The notes under the pieces were generated by a model. It saw only the letters and a list, made by a program, of their open reading frames with translations, did not search any database and had not been told where the DNA came from. Made by a program: the position numbers and the translations under genes. A stretch of DNA of 64,000 nucleotides from Myxococcales bacterium (GTDB lineage Bacteria; Myxococcota; Polyangia; Nannocystales; Nannocystaceae): assembly GCA_016793465.1 (NCBI GenBank), contig JAEUJW010000007.1:50300-114299 (forward strand). Reading direction: 5' to 3'. Every line of letters starts with the position of its first letter. Position 1 is the first letter of the stretch. Shown here one piece after another: positions 1 through 9,804 of this stretch.

Positions 1-1
1 C

Positions 2-1015
2 TCGCTCGCCGACCGCAGCCTGTCCGGCCGCACCGTCGTCGTCCTCTGCTCGCTGCTCGCCTGCCTCGCCCTCCTCGGCCTCGGCCTCGCCGACAGCTTC
101 CTCGCCGTCCTCCCGCTCTCGTTCACCTTCAGCCTGTTCTACACCCCGCAGTTCGCCCTCCTCGACGGCCTCGCCTTCTCGGCCATCGCCGCCGCGCCGG
201 AGCGCGCGCCGCCCTACGAGCGCATCCGCGTGTGGGGCAGCCTCGGCTTCATGCTCCCGGCGTTCGCCCTGTTCTTCGTGTTCCACGCGACCTCCACCGC
301 CGGGCACGCCGCCATCCTCGCCGCGGCGATCTCCGCCGGCCTCGCCGCGCTCGCCGGCCTCCGCCTGCCCAACTTCCCGCCCGTCGCCCGCGACGCCGGC
401 CTCTCCGCGTTCGCCGCCTGGCACGCGCTGCGCGGCGCGTCCACGCGCGTCCTGCTCGTCGCCATGGGCCTGCTGTTCGCCGCGATCAGCGTGTTCTACG
501 CGTTCTACGGCCGCCTGCTCGTCGCCTCCGGCATCGACCCCGCGTGGGTCGGCCTCACCGTCAACCTCGGAGTGCTCGCCGAGCTCCCGCTCGTGTTCGC
601 CGCCGGCGCGCTGCTGCGTCGCTTCTCGGTGCGCGCCCTCCTGCTGTTCGGCGCCGTCAGCCTCACGCTCCGCATGGCCCTGCTCGCCGTCGGCGACCCG
701 CTCCTCATCGTCGCCTCGCAGGTCCTCCACGGCCCCGCCGTGCTCGCGCTCTACCTGCTGCCGCCGATGATCCTCAACCACAAGGCCGAGCCCGCCCTGC
801 GCAACAGCGTCCAGGGTTTGTACGCCATGCTCTGCTTCGGCGTCGCCCGCCTGCTCGGTTCGGTCGCCGGCGGCTACGCGGCCGAGATCGAGCTCGGCTG
901 GGCCTTCGCGCTGGCCGCCGGCTTCTGCCTGGTCGCCACCGCGTGCCTCGTGTTCGGCTTCCACGACCCCGACGTCGATATCGCGCTGCGCAAGAACGTC
1001 CCCGCGTCCCCGTAA
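2..1015 (+). CDS. MFS transporter, C-terminal part (cut by window edge)
   Basis: The frame is open from base 2 and gives 337 residues ending at a stop at 1013-1015. Its true start lies outside the window. The protein is a string of hydrophobic helices, about nine in the visible part. The segment YERIRVWGSLGFM resembles the conserved Arg-Trp-Gly-Ser-x-Gly-Phe stretch of the MFS_1-like group (phenylpropionate/nucleoside:H+ symporter type). It should be an inner-membrane secondary transporter, but the substrate cannot be read. It ends 64 nt before the cyclase gene on the same strand. Confidence 0.8.
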   Translation, partial: SLADRSLSGRTVVVLCSLLACLALLGLGLADSFLAVLPLSFTFSLFYTPQFALLDGLAFSAIAAAPERAPPYERIRVWGSLGFMLPAFALFFVFHATSTAGHAAILAAAISAGLAALAGLRLPNFPPVARDAGLSAFAAWHALRGASTRVLLVAMGLLFAAISVFYAFYGRLLVASGIDPAWVGLTVNLGVLAELPLVFAAGALLRRFSVRALLLFGAVSLTLRMALLAVGDPLLIVASQVLHGPAVLALYLLPPMILNHKAEPALRNSVQGLYAMLCFGVARLLGSVAGGYAAEIELGWAFALAAGFCLVATACLVFGFHDPDVDIALRKNVPASP

Positions 1016-1079
1016 CTTCGCCTGCGGGCCACGTCGCATTTTGCTTGAACCAGGCCCCCACGACTTGTGACCGTCAGGG

Positions 1080-3599
1080 GTGGTGACGCCGCTGGACGCA
1101 GTGAACGTCGTCCTCCTCGGAGCGGGCGCCGTGATCCTGGGCCGGACGGCCAAGGTGGCGCGATCGATCGCCCGTATGAAGCGGGTCAGCCCCGACATGC
1201 GGACGTGGCAGATCGTCAACCCGCTGACGTGGGCGCTGATCGGTGGGGCGGTGCTGGCGATCGCGGCGATCCTCCTCGGCCAGCTCGCCGTGTTCGCCAC
1301 CATCATATCGCTGGTCTGCCTGGCCGGTGCCTATCACATCAAGCTGATCGTCAACACCAGCCACAAGTCGCTCGGCGTGCTCGTCGAGACCAGCCTCAGC
1401 CAGCGCCAGGTCGGCGACGTGCTCGACTCGCTCGGCGACGCCGTCATGCTCGTCGACTCGCTCGGCGCGATCCGCATGGCCAACCGCAAGCTGTGCGAGC
1501 TCTCGAACTACCCGGCCAGCGCGCTCATCGGCAAGCCGATCGCCCAGGCCCTCGGCATCGAGCTCCCGCGCAGCAACATCCTCACCAGCACGACCTTCGA
1601 CCTCCCGTTCCTCGCCGAGCAGGAGCTGCGCCGCCGCGGCGGCGGCACCGTGGCCGTCTCGATCGGCCTCGTCGCCGCCCAGGGCAACGTCGTCTGCGTG
1701 ATCAAAGACATCCGCGAGGAGCGCCTACGCCAGCGCCAGCTCGACGACGCCGTGCAGATCGCCGAGCAGGTCCTGCACACCCACAACGACTTCATGACCC
1801 TGCTCGCGCTCGAGCTGAAGGACCCGCTGGCCTCGCTGCGCTCCGGCTGCCGCGCCGCGCTCGAGGCCCCCGCCGGCTCCGACCTGCGGCCGATGGTCCA
1901 GTCCGTCGCCGACCACCAGAGCGAGCTCGAGCGCGTCATCCTCGACCTCTTCGCCCTCGGCCGCACCGGCGGCAGCGCCGACGACGCGCGCATGCTCTAC
2001 CCGTCCACGCTCGTGCGCGAGGTCGTCGAGGCGCTCGCCAGCAACGCCGCCCGCATGGGCACCGAGGTGCGCCACTGGGTCGACCCCGAGACGCCGACGC
2101 AGTTCTACGGGCGCGACATCCAGATCCGCCAGATCCTCGCGCTGCTCGGCAATTTCGCGCTCGGCCGCTCCGCCGGCGGCGAGGTCCGCATCGCCGTCGG
2201 CCCGGTGCCCGGCGACAACGACGCCAGCCAGCTGCTGTTCTCCGTCCGCGACACCGGCCCCGCGCTCAGCGACAGCGTGATGAACCTCGAGCTGACGCCC
2301 CGCACCGAGCGCTCCGCCGCCCAGTTCGACCTGGCGATCGCCCGCCTGCTCGTGCTCTCGCTCGGCGGCAAGATGACCGCCAGCAACACCGCCGGCCGCA
2401 CCGCCACGATCTACTTCACCGTGCCAGGCGTGCCCGCCACCGCCGTGCCGCAGCCCGACACGCGCCAGAGCTCGTCGCGCTTCCGCCGGGTCGAGCTCGA
2501 CGCCTCGCTGCGCCTCGCCAGGCTCGCCCTCCCCGAGTCCGAGACCACCAGCCCGGAGCACGGCGTCGTGCTCGTGGTCGACGCCAACGAGGCCACGCGC
2601 AACCTGCTCGCCCACCAGATCCAGCGCGCCGGCTACACCGTCAAGACCGCCGGCACCGGCAAGGCCGCGCTCGACCTCGCCTGGCAGGAGAAGCTCGACG
2701 TCATACTCCTCGACGTCATGCTGCCCGACCGCGACGGCATCGCCGTGCTCGAGGCCCTGCAGAAGCAGGGCACGCTCGACCAGGTGTCCGTGCTCATGAC
2801 CTCCGCCGTCGACGAGAAGACGTCGATCGCCGCGTGCATCGAGCGCGGCGCCGAGGACTTCCTCCCCAAGCCCATCCACCCCGCCATCCTCCGCGCCCGC
2901 CTCGGCACCTGCATCGAGAAGAAGCAGCTGCGCGACCGCACCAAGCAGCACCTCGAGCAGCTCGCCGCCGAGGGCCGCCGCTCCAACGAGCTGCTGCGCG
3001 TGCTGTTCCCCGACGCGATCGCCGACGAGCTCCAGGCCACCGGCACCATCGCCCCTCGCCGCCACGAGATGGTCGCCGTGATGTTCGCCGACCTCGTCGG
3101 CTTCACCGAGTACTGCGACCAGCACAGCCCCGAAGAGGTGCTCGTCATCCTCCAGGAGCTGTTCACCCGCTTCGAAGCGCTGGCCAGCGACTTCAACGTG
3201 CAGAAGATCAAGACGATCGGCGACTCCTTCATGGGCGCCGCCGGGCTGTTCGTGCCGGATCCGCGGCCCGCGCTGCGCTGCGTGGCCTACGGCGAGGCCA
3301 TGTTGGCCGCCGTGCGCGAGACCACCACGCGCTGGGCCCTGCGCATCGGCATCCACGTCGGTCCGGTCGTCGGCGGCGTGGTCGGCAACCAGCGCTACCT
3401 CTACGACATCTGGGGCGACACCGTGAACACCGCCCAGCGCATCGAGCACGGCGGCAAGACCGGAACGATCTGCGTCAGCGCCGCTGCCCGCGCGCAGATC
3501 GAGCCCAACTACCGCACCCGCAGCCTCGGCGTCACCGGCCTGAAGGGCAAGGGCGGCCTCGAGCTGTTCGAGGTCATGCGGCCCGACGCCGACGAGTGA
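1080..3599 (+). CDS. Membrane PAS / degenerate histidine-kinase / receiver / class III adenylate cyclase
   Basis: The protein has 839 residues. Order: hydrophobic segments within 7-90, PAS domain about 110-215, histidine-kinase-like core 232-450, receiver 495-612, class III cyclase 660-839. The cyclase looks active: metal Asp671 (FADLVGF) and Asp715 (KTIGD), transition-state Asn783 and Arg787. The purine-specifying positions are Lys711 and Asp776, which predicts ATP to cAMP. The receiver keeps Asp501, phosphoacceptor Asp545 and Lys597. The kinase core appears dead: the H-box reads ALELKDPL with Leu244 in place of His, and the GLGL box is missing (QFDLAIAR). Signal sensing is therefore probably relayed without autophosphorylation. 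GTG start at 1080; an in-frame GTG follows at 1083, so the exact start is uncertain. Confidence 0.88.
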   Translation: MVTPLDAVNVVLLGAGAVILGRTAKVARSIARMKRVSPDMRTWQIVNPLTWALIGGAVLAIAAILLGQLAVFATIISLVCLAGAYHIKLIVNTSHKSLGVLVETSLSQRQVGDVLDSLGDAVMLVDSLGAIRMANRKLCELSNYPASALIGKPIAQALGIELPRSNILTSTTFDLPFLAEQELRRRGGGTVAVSIGLVAAQGNVVCVIKDIREERLRQRQLDDAVQIAEQVLHTHNDFMTLLALELKDPLASLRSGCRAALEAPAGSDLRPMVQSVADHQSELERVILDLFALGRTGGSADDARMLYPSTLVREVVEALASNAARMGTEVRHWVDPETPTQFYGRDIQIRQILALLGNFALGRSAGGEVRIAVGPVPGDNDASQLLFSVRDTGPALSDSVMNLELTPRTERSAAQFDLAIARLLVLSLGGKMTASNTAGRTATIYFTVPGVPATAVPQPDTRQSSSRFRRVELDASLRLARLALPESETTSPEHGVVLVVDANEATRNLLAHQIQRAGYTVKTAGTGKAALDLAWQEKLDVILLDVMLPDRDGIAVLEALQKQGTLDQVSVLMTSAVDEKTSIAACIERGAEDFLPKPIHPAILRARLGTCIEKKQLRDRTKQHLEQLAAEGRRSNELLRVLFPDAIADELQATGTIAPRRHEMVAVMFADLVGFTEYCDQHSPEEVLVILQELFTRFEALASDFNVQKIKTIGDSFMGAAGLFVPDPRPALRCVAYGEAMLAAVRETTTRWALRIGIHVGPVVGGVVGNQRYLYDIWGDTVNTAQRIEHGGKTGTICVSAAARAQIEPNYRTRSLGVTGLKGKGGLELFEVMRPDADE

Positions 3600-3612
3600 G
3601 CACGACCACCGC

Positions 3613-3798
3613 TGCTGGTCGTCCACCCGTTCGGTCACCGCTCGCCCGCGGTCGACTCGCCCCGCGAGCGAGCGCCGCCGCTGGCCGTCCCGCCGCTCGG
3701 TCACCGCTCGCTCGCGGTCGACTCGCCCCCCGGACGAGAGGCGACCGTGCGCCGCTGCAGTCGTCCCCACCGTTCGCCCGCCCGCGGTCGACTCGCCT
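3613..3798. repeat. Three imperfect direct repeats between convergent genes
   Basis: The 259-nt gap between the cyclase and Hsp70 stop codons contains three copies of a roughly 40-50 bp GC-rich unit. The shared core CGCGGTCGACTCGCC recurs with its GTCGACTCGCC part at 3651, 3718 and 3788 (spacings 67 and 70). No gene is evident here. Confidence 0.75.
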
Positions 3799-3858
3799 CG
3801 CGCTCCCGGACCGACGAACGCTTCAACGTCGCCGACGCGAGCAGCCCCTGCGCCGGCT

Positions 3859-5736
3859 CTACTCGTCCTCGGCCAGCTCCTCGCCCTCGTCGCCGAGCTC
3901 GGTCGTCGCCGGCGCCGCGATCACCGGCTGCATGCGCTGCGGCGGGGCCGGCGGGGCCGCGATGGCCGCCAGCTCGCCGGGCAGCGAGCGCAGCAGGGCC
4001 GCGAACGCGGCGATCGCCGCCGTCACCTTCTCGTCGTCGTTGCTCGTCAACGCGGTGGCCGCCTCGCGGGCGCTGACAAGCACCGACTCGCGCAGCTCCG
4101 GACCGATCGCCTTCGACTCGTTGGCCGTGCGCTCGGCCCGCTGGATCATCCCGTCGAGCCGCTGCCGCCGCTCCTCGATCTCCCGCGCCACCCGCGACTC
4201 CGCCTCGCGGGCCCGCGCCGCCTCGACCATGGTCGCGAGCGCCTGGTCGTCGATCCCGCCGCGCCCCTCGATCGTCAGCCGCGCCTCCTTGCCGCGCAGC
4301 ATCTCGCGGATGCTCAGCTCGAGCACCTGGTTGTGGTCCAGCGTGAACTTGACCTCGACCTCCGGCCGCCCCGACACCGTGAACGCGAGCAGCGCCGGCG
4401 GTTCTCCGCCGACCCGCTCGCCCTCGAGGATCCGGCACGTCGCGCTCGGCCGCCCGTCGCCCGGCGTCGTCACCGGCTCCGAGTGCTCCGCCGGCACCGC
4501 GGCCCGCCGCGCGAACAGCTGCGTCGGCTCGGCCCCGCCGACCTGCAGCCACAGCGGCCGCGAGAGCGCCTCGTGCACGCTGCGCTCCGGGTGCCGCGAG
4601 GCCACCAGCCCGGCGTACAGCGCCGCCCCGCGGGCCACCGCCTCGTCGACGTCGAGCATGCTGCTCGGCGCCTGCTTAAAAATTGTCTCGAGCCGCCCGT
4701 GCACCACCGGCATGCGCGTGCACCCGCCGACCAGCAGCACGTGCGCCAAGTCCTTGATGGAGCGCCCCGAGTCGTCGAGCGCGCGCTGGACCGCGGCGTC
4801 GCAGCGGTCCAGCAGATCCGCGACTTTCTTCTCGAACTTCGCCTGCGTCAGCCTGGTCTGCAGGTGCTTCGGCCCGGCCTCGTCGGCGGCCAGGTAGGGC
4901 AGGTGGATCTCCGCCTCCTTCGCGTCCGACAGGGCGACTCGCGTCTTCTCGGCCACGTCGCGCATGCGCGCGCGGACCACCGCGTCGGCGGAGCCGTCGA
5001 CCCCGGTCTGCTCGTGGAACTCGCTCAACAACCACTCGACCAGGCGCGCGTCGAGGTCGTCGCCGCCGACATCGACCCCGCGGTGCGCCAGCACCTCGAG
5101 GTTCTTCTCGCCGACCTCCACCACCGCCGCGTCGAACCCGCCCGCGCCGAAGTCGACGATCACCACCAGCTCGTCGCTGTGGATCGGCCGACCTGCCTGA
5201 TAGGCCAGGGCCGCCGCCGTCGTCGAGTGGACCAGCCGCTTGACCTCGAGCCCGCCGAGGCGGCACGCCGCCAGCGTCGCCCGCCGCCGCACATCGTTCA
5301 GCTGCCCGCGGATCGCCACCACGCCCGCGTGAATCGGCTCGCCGAGCTGCGACTCCGCCGCGTCGCGCGCCTCGAGGATCAGCGGCGCCAGCAGCTCGGC
5401 CGGCGACACGCCCTCCTCGCCGAGGCGCACGTGCACGTCCCCGTTGGCCGCGCGCAGCAGCCCGTACGGCCGCCACGCCTGCACGTCGAGCTCGTCGAAG
5501 CGGCGCCCGAGCAGGCGCGCGAGCCCGAGGAGCATCGACTGCGGCCGTGTCAGCGCCAGCCGGCGCACGCGGTCGCCGACGAGCGAGGCTCCGTCGGCGA
5601 ACCCGATCGCGGTCGGCAGCGCGTAGGTCTGCTTGCCCGTGCCGCGCGGGGCCAGCAGCGCGGCGGCCTTGCCGTGTTCGAACACTCCGACCGCGCAGCG
5701 TGCCGTCCCCAGATCGATCCCGATCGCCAGGCTCAT
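3859..5736 (-). CDS. Hsp70-family ATPase (DnaK-like, divergent)
   Basis: A 625-residue Hsp70-type protein. The first phosphate loop is intact (IGIDLGTARCAVGV, 5-18), as is the late VLLVGGCTRMPVV motif. The second phosphate loop reads VDFGAGGFDAAVV instead of the usual D-x-G-G-G-T-F-D. The ATPase domain is followed by a weakly conserved substrate-binding region (from about 390), a helical lid, and an acidic tail (EGEELAEDE). No dnaJ or grpE lies nearby, so this is more likely a specialised Hsp70 paralogue than the housekeeping DnaK. The ATG at 5734-5736 is supported by an excellent promoter just upstream. The gene converges on the cyclase gene. Confidence 0.9.
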   Translation of the reverse strand: MSLAIGIDLGTARCAVGVFEHGKAAALLAPRGTGKQTYALPTAIGFADGASLVGDRVRRLALTRPQSMLLGLARLLGRRFDELDVQAWRPYGLLRAANGDVHVRLGEEGVSPAELLAPLILEARDAAESQLGEPIHAGVVAIRGQLNDVRRRATLAACRLGGLEVKRLVHSTTAAALAYQAGRPIHSDELVVIVDFGAGGFDAAVVEVGEKNLEVLAHRGVDVGGDDLDARLVEWLLSEFHEQTGVDGSADAVVRARMRDVAEKTRVALSDAKEAEIHLPYLAADEAGPKHLQTRLTQAKFEKKVADLLDRCDAAVQRALDDSGRSIKDLAHVLLVGGCTRMPVVHGRLETIFKQAPSSMLDVDEAVARGAALYAGLVASRHPERSVHEALSRPLWLQVGGAEPTQLFARRAAVPAEHSEPVTTPGDGRPSATCRILEGERVGGEPPALLAFTVSGRPEVEVKFTLDHNQVLELSIREMLRGKEARLTIEGRGGIDDQALATMVEAARAREAESRVAREIEERRQRLDGMIQRAERTANESKAIGPELRESVLVSAREAATALTSNDDEKVTAAIAAFAALLRSLPGELAAIAAPPAPPQRMQPVIAAPATTELGDEGEELAEDE

Positions 5737-5745
5737 GATCGCGGG

Positions 5746-5773
5746 AGACTACGCGAACACGGATCGCTGTCAA
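5746..5773 (-). promoter_or_regulatory. Sigma-A-type promoter of the Hsp70 gene, leaderless geometry
   Basis: On the minus strand: TTGACA (5768-5773), 16-nt spacer, TAGTCT (5746-5751), then 9 nt to the ATG. This is the clearest -35/-10 pair in the window and implies transcription starting at or next to the start codon. Confidence 0.75.
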
Positions 5774-5789
5774 CCCGCGCTCACGCCGC

Positions 5790-7958
5790 TCACGCCGCGG
5801 ACGTCGCGTCCAGCGTCAGCCCGAGCTGCTGCGCCAGCGCCCGCACGACCTGCTCCGCCGCGGTCGTCAGCACCGTGCCCGGTCCGAACACCGCGGCCAC
5901 GCCCATGTCGAGCAGCGCCTGATGATCTCGCGGCGGGATGACGCCTCCGACCACCACCATGATGTCACCGCGACCGAGCCGCGCCAGCTCGGCCCGCAGC
6001 TGCGGCACCAGCGTCAGGTGACCCGCCGCCAGCGACGACACGCCGACCACGTGCACGTCGTTCTCGATGGCCTGCAGCGCCGTCTCCTCCGGCGTCTGGA
6101 ACAGCGGCCCGATGTCGACATCGAAGCCCATGTCCGCGAACGCCGTGGCGATCACCTTGGCCCCGCGGTCGTGCCCGTCCTGGCCCATCTTCGCCACCAG
6201 CAGCCGCGGGCGCCGGCCCTCGGCCGCCGCGAACGCGCTCGCCAGCCGCTGCACCGCCTCGATCGTCGCCGCGTCCTGCACCGCCGCACTGTACACGCCG
6301 GTGACCGCCTGCGTCACCGCGTGGTGCCTGCCCCACACCTTCTCGAGCGCGAGGCTCACCTCGCCGACGGTCGCCCGCGCCCGCACCGCGTCGACCGCCA
6401 GCGCCAGCAAGTTGCCCGTCCCACTCTCCGCGCAGCGCGTCAGCGCCGACAGCTTCTCCTCGACGACCTTCGCGTCCCGCTCGCGCCGCAGCTGCTCGAG
6501 GCGCGCGACCTGAGCCGCCCGCACCGCCGAGTTGTCGATCTGCAGCACCTCGAGCGGCGCCTCGCGCTCGAGCTTGTAGCGGTTGACCCCGACCACCGTC
6601 TGCGCCCCGCTGTCGATGCGCCCCTGGGTGCGCGCCGCGGCCTCCTCGATGCGCAGCTTGGGCAGCCCGCGCTCGATCGCCCGGGCCATGCCGCCGAGCT
6701 GCTCGACCTCCTGCATCAGCGACCATGCCTTCTCGGCGAGGTCCCACGTCAGCCGCTCGACATAAAAGCTCCCGCCCCACGGGTCCACCACGCGCGTAAC
6801 GCCCGTCTCCTCTTGTAAATAAATCTGCGTGTTGCGAGCCACCCGCGCCGAGAAGTCGGTCGGCAGCGCCAGCGCCTCGTCGAAGGCGTTGGTGTGCAGC
6901 GACTGCGTGCCGCCGAGCGCCGCCGCCAGCGCCTCCACGCAGGTCCTCGCCACGTTATTGAAGGGGTCCTGGGCCGCCAGGCTCCACCCCGACGTCTGGC
7001 AGTGGGTCCGCAGCGCCAGCGACTTCGGGTTCTTGGCCCCGAACTGCGAGACCACCCGCGCCCACAGGTGACGCGCCGCCCGCAGCTTGGCCACCTCCAT
7101 GAAATAATTCATGCCGACGCCCCAGAAGAACGACAGCCGCGGCGCGAACGCGTCGACGTCGAGCCCCGCGTCGACGCCGGTGCGCAGGTACTCGAGCCCG
7201 TCCGCCAGCGTGTACGCCAGCTCGAGGTCCGCCGTCGCGCCCGCCTCCTGCATGTGGTAGCCGGAGATGCTGATGCTGTTGAAGCGCGGCATGTTCGCCG
7301 CCGTGTACGCGAAGATGTCCGCGACGATCCGCATCGACGGCGCCGGCGGATAGATGTACGTGTTGCGGACCATGAACTCTTTTAAGATGTCGTTCTGGAT
7401 GGTCCCGCTGAGCTGCTCCGGCTTTACGCCCTGCTCCTCGCCCGCGACGATGTAGAGCGCGAGCACCGGCAGCACCGCCCCGTTCATCGTCATCGACACG
7501 CTCATCTGGTCGAGCGGGATGCCGTCGAACAGCACGCGCATGTCGAGGATCGAGTCGATCGCCACGCCCGCCATGCCGACGTCGCCGACCACGCGCGGGT
7601 GGTCCGAGTCGTAGCCGCGGTGGGTCGCCAGGTCGAACGCGATCGACAGCCCCTTCTGCCCCGCCGCGAGGTTGCGGCGATAGAACGCGTTGGACGCCTC
7701 CGCCGTCGAGAACCCGGCGTACTGGCGGATCGTCCATGGCCGCTGGGTGAACATCGTCGCGTAGGGCCCGCGCGTGTACGGCGGCAGCCCCGGCGTGCTG
7801 CGCATGAACTCGGGGTCGACCCCGGACAGCGCCTCGGCCGTGTACGCCGGCAGCAGGTCGAGCCCCTCCGGAGTCGGCATCACCTGTCTCTCGAGGCAGC
7901 TCGCCGCGGCGAGCGGTCCGTCGTATCCGATCTCCGCGAAGTCGGGGATCCGTGTCAT
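5790..7958 (-). CDS. mutB: Methylmalonyl-CoA mutase, large (catalytic) subunit
   Basis: 722 residues, the usual length for this adenosylcobalamin-dependent enzyme, which interconverts methylmalonyl-CoA and succinyl-CoA. The N-terminal TIM-barrel motifs are present ([38 protein letters not shown]). The C-terminal B12 domain carries the cobalt-ligand motif GQDGHDRG. The ATG at 7956-7958 is chosen because it overlaps the mutA stop as ATGA, which implies translational coupling. Upstream in-frame sequence is antisense to nothing meaningful and lies inside mutA. Confidence 0.97.
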   Translation of the reverse strand: MTRIPDFAEIGYDGPLAAASCLERQVMPTPEGLDLLPAYTAEALSGVDPEFMRSTPGLPPYTRGPYATMFTQRPWTIRQYAGFSTAEASNAFYRRNLAAGQKGLSIAFDLATHRGYDSDHPRVVGDVGMAGVAIDSILDMRVLFDGIPLDQMSVSMTMNGAVLPVLALYIVAGEEQGVKPEQLSGTIQNDILKEFMVRNTYIYPPAPSMRIVADIFAYTAANMPRFNSISISGYHMQEAGATADLELAYTLADGLEYLRTGVDAGLDVDAFAPRLSFFWGVGMNYFMEVAKLRAARHLWARVVSQFGAKNPKSLALRTHCQTSGWSLAAQDPFNNVARTCVEALAAALGGTQSLHTNAFDEALALPTDFSARVARNTQIYLQEETGVTRVVDPWGGSFYVERLTWDLAEKAWSLMQEVEQLGGMARAIERGLPKLRIEEAAARTQGRIDSGAQTVVGVNRYKLEREAPLEVLQIDNSAVRAAQVARLEQLRRERDAKVVEEKLSALTRCAESGTGNLLALAVDAVRARATVGEVSLALEKVWGRHHAVTQAVTGVYSAAVQDAATIEAVQRLASAFAAAEGRRPRLLVAKMGQDGHDRGAKVIATAFADMGFDVDIGPLFQTPEETALQAIENDVHVVGVSSLAAGHLTLVPQLRAELARLGRGDIMVVVGGVIPPRDHQALLDMGVAAVFGPGTVLTTAAEQVVRALAQQLGLTLDATSAA

Positions 7959-9748
7959 GCCCGCACCTCCAGTCGCGCCTGCAGGTCGGTCAGCAGCGCC
8001 ACCGCGTCGCCGCCGAGCTGCACGAACAGGTCCACCCCCGCGGCCGCCAGCGCCGCCGCGGAGTCCTTCGGCCGCCCCGCCAGCAGCACCACCCGCGCCC
8101 CGGCCGCGCGCAGCAACGGCGCCAGCGCCGGCACCACCGTCGGGTACAGCGGGTCCGCCGAGCAGATCACCGCCGCCCGCGCGCCGGTCGCCGCGAACTG
8201 CCGCGCCGCCTCTTCGATGTGCTCCGAGCCCTCGGTCTCGTGCACCGCCAGCCCCGCGACCCCGAAGTACGCGCGACAGAACTCGACCCGCCCGCGCCAC
8301 TGCGCCGGCGGCCCGACCGCGACCAGCGTCACCGCCTCCGGCGCGCCGTGCTTCGCCGCGTGGGCGTCGCCCGCGGCGCGCAGGGCCTCGAACGGCGCGG
8401 CCAGGCGCGCGCGCACCAGCGGCGTCACCTGCTCTCCGCCGGTCGCGGGCGTCGTCGCCTCGGCGGGCGTCGCCCCGGTCACCGGCTCGGCCGGCGCCGC
8501 GAAGCGACTGACCCCGACGATCGGCACGCGCACGCTCGCCACCGCCTGCGTCTGGGCCTGCGCGGCCGCCTCGACCGACCGCTGGATCTCCCCCGAGCGC
8601 AGCCCCGCGAGCACGCCGCCCGCGGCCTCGATCGCCTGGAACCTCGTCCACGCCGCGCGCGCCAGCCGATCGGTCAGCGCCTCGACGTAGCCCGAACCAC
8701 CCGCCGGGTCGGTCACGTGCGCCAGCCGCGACTCCTCCGCCAATATTAAGCCGGTGTTGATCGCCATGCGCCGCCCGAGCTCGGCCGGCTCGCCGATCGC
8801 CGCGTCCATCGGCGTGGTCGCGATCGTGTCGGCCCCGCCGACCGCCGCCGCGAACGTCTCCCCGGTCCCGCGCAGCAGCCCCGTCCACGGGTTAATAATT
8901 GTGCGCTCACGCCATGACCCGCGCGCGTGCAGGCGCATCGTCGCGCCGTCCACGCCGCAGGCCGCGGCCACCCGCGCCCAGCACAGCCGCGCCGCTCGCA
9001 GCTTGGCGATCTCGAGGAACAGGTCGCGCCCGACCGCCATAGCGAACACCAGCTGCCCGCACGCCGCCGCGGTCGTCAGTCCGCCCGCCGTCAGCGCCCG
9101 CAGGTAGGCCACCCCCGTCGCCAGCAGCGCCGCGAGCTGGTCCGTCGCCGTCGCGCCGGCCTCGTGGTAGGCCCCGACGTCGACCAGCGCCGTGCGCAGC
9201 CCGGTCCCTTGCAGCGCGCCTGCGACTTCGGACATGTCCGTGAGGGCCTGTTCGATCGGCCAGGCGATGCTCCCATCGGTGGCCAGCGCGGCCAGCGGGT
9301 CGCAGCCGATCGCCCCGTGCAGCGCGGCCCGCGGGACCTCGCGCGCCGACGCCGTCGCCAGCAGCGACGAGGCCGCGGCCCGACCCTCGGCCCCGGCCGC
9401 GATCACCACCGGCGTGAGCATCAGGTCGACGCCCTCGAGCCGCTCGCTCACCCGCTCGTGCCCGCGGAGCCACACCGCTCCGGCCCCCCGCCGCAGGTCC
9501 GCGGCGATCGTCGCGCCGGCGGCCGCGGGCGCGTACTCCGGGCAGATTACAAACCCCGCCCGCGCCAGCAGCAGCTCGCGGCCCGGCAGCGCCGTCGGGT
9601 CGCCCGGGAACAGCGGTTCGACGGCCAGCCCCTCCGCGGTGCGCGAAATGAGCCGCTCGAGCGGCGCGCCCTTCAATTCACGCGAGGCCAGCTCACGCCA
9701 CCTCGCCAGCCACGCCTCGTTCGTGTCGGTCGTCGCCTCGGTCGTCAC
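7955..9748 (-). CDS. mutA: Methylmalonyl-CoA mutase, small subunit
   Basis: 597 residues homologous to the catalytic subunit but with a degenerate C-terminal B12 domain lacking the Asp-x-His-x-x-Gly ligand motif, as expected for the structural small subunit. It pairs with the downstream mutB (4-nt overlap). The GTG at 9746-9748 is preferred over an ATG 42 codons upstream: homology begins at once after the GTG, and a TATCAT box sits 9 nt before it. The upstream ATG would run into the divergent gene. Confidence 0.93.
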   Translation of the reverse strand: MTTEATTDTNEAWLARWRELASRELKGAPLERLISRTAEGLAVEPLFPGDPTALPGRELLLARAGFVICPEYAPAAAGATIAADLRRGAGAVWLRGHERVSERLEGVDLMLTPVVIAAGAEGRAAASSLLATASAREVPRAALHGAIGCDPLAALATDGSIAWPIEQALTDMSEVAGALQGTGLRTALVDVGAYHEAGATATDQLAALLATGVAYLRALTAGGLTTAAACGQLVFAMAVGRDLFLEIAKLRAARLCWARVAAACGVDGATMRLHARGSWRERTIINPWTGLLRGTGETFAAAVGGADTIATTPMDAAIGEPAELGRRMAINTGLILAEESRLAHVTDPAGGSGYVEALTDRLARAAWTRFQAIEAAGGVLAGLRSGEIQRSVEAAAQAQTQAVASVRVPIVGVSRFAAPAEPVTGATPAEATTPATGGEQVTPLVRARLAAPFEALRAAGDAHAAKHGAPEAVTLVAVGPPAQWRGRVEFCRAYFGVAGLAVHETEGSEHIEEAARQFAATGARAAVICSADPLYPTVVPALAPLLRAAGARVVLLAGRPKDSAAALAAAGVDLFVQLGGDAVALLTDLQARLEVRA

Positions 9749-9757
9749 GGCGGCGCG

Positions 9758-9763
9758 ATGATA
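9758..9763 (-). promoter_or_regulatory. -10 box of mutAB, leaderless geometry
   Basis: TATCAT on the minus strand, 9 nt before the mutA GTG. It forms a compact divergent promoter with the box at 9785-9790. Confidence 0.55.
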
Positions 9764-9784
9764 CGCCCCGCCCCGCGAAGCAGC

Positions 9785-9790
9785 TATAGT
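9785..9790 (+). promoter_or_regulatory. -10 box of the pentapeptide-repeat gene
   Basis: TATAGT, 14 nt before the ATG at 9805. No Shine-Dalgarno sequence is visible in the short leader. Confidence 0.5.
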
Positions 9791-9804
9791 GCGGCCGCCC
9801 GGAC

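Noticed and set aside
1067..4897. A 1276-codon plus-strand open frame and other very long frames antisense to or overlapping clear genes
   Set aside because: Arg/Pro/Ala-rich shadow frames expected from extreme GC content; they overlap genes with clear domains in another frame.
7959..8888. Extension of mutB upstream by 310 codons
   Set aside because: The extension overlaps mutA in another frame; the ATGA junction at 7955-7958 and the family N-terminus fix the start.
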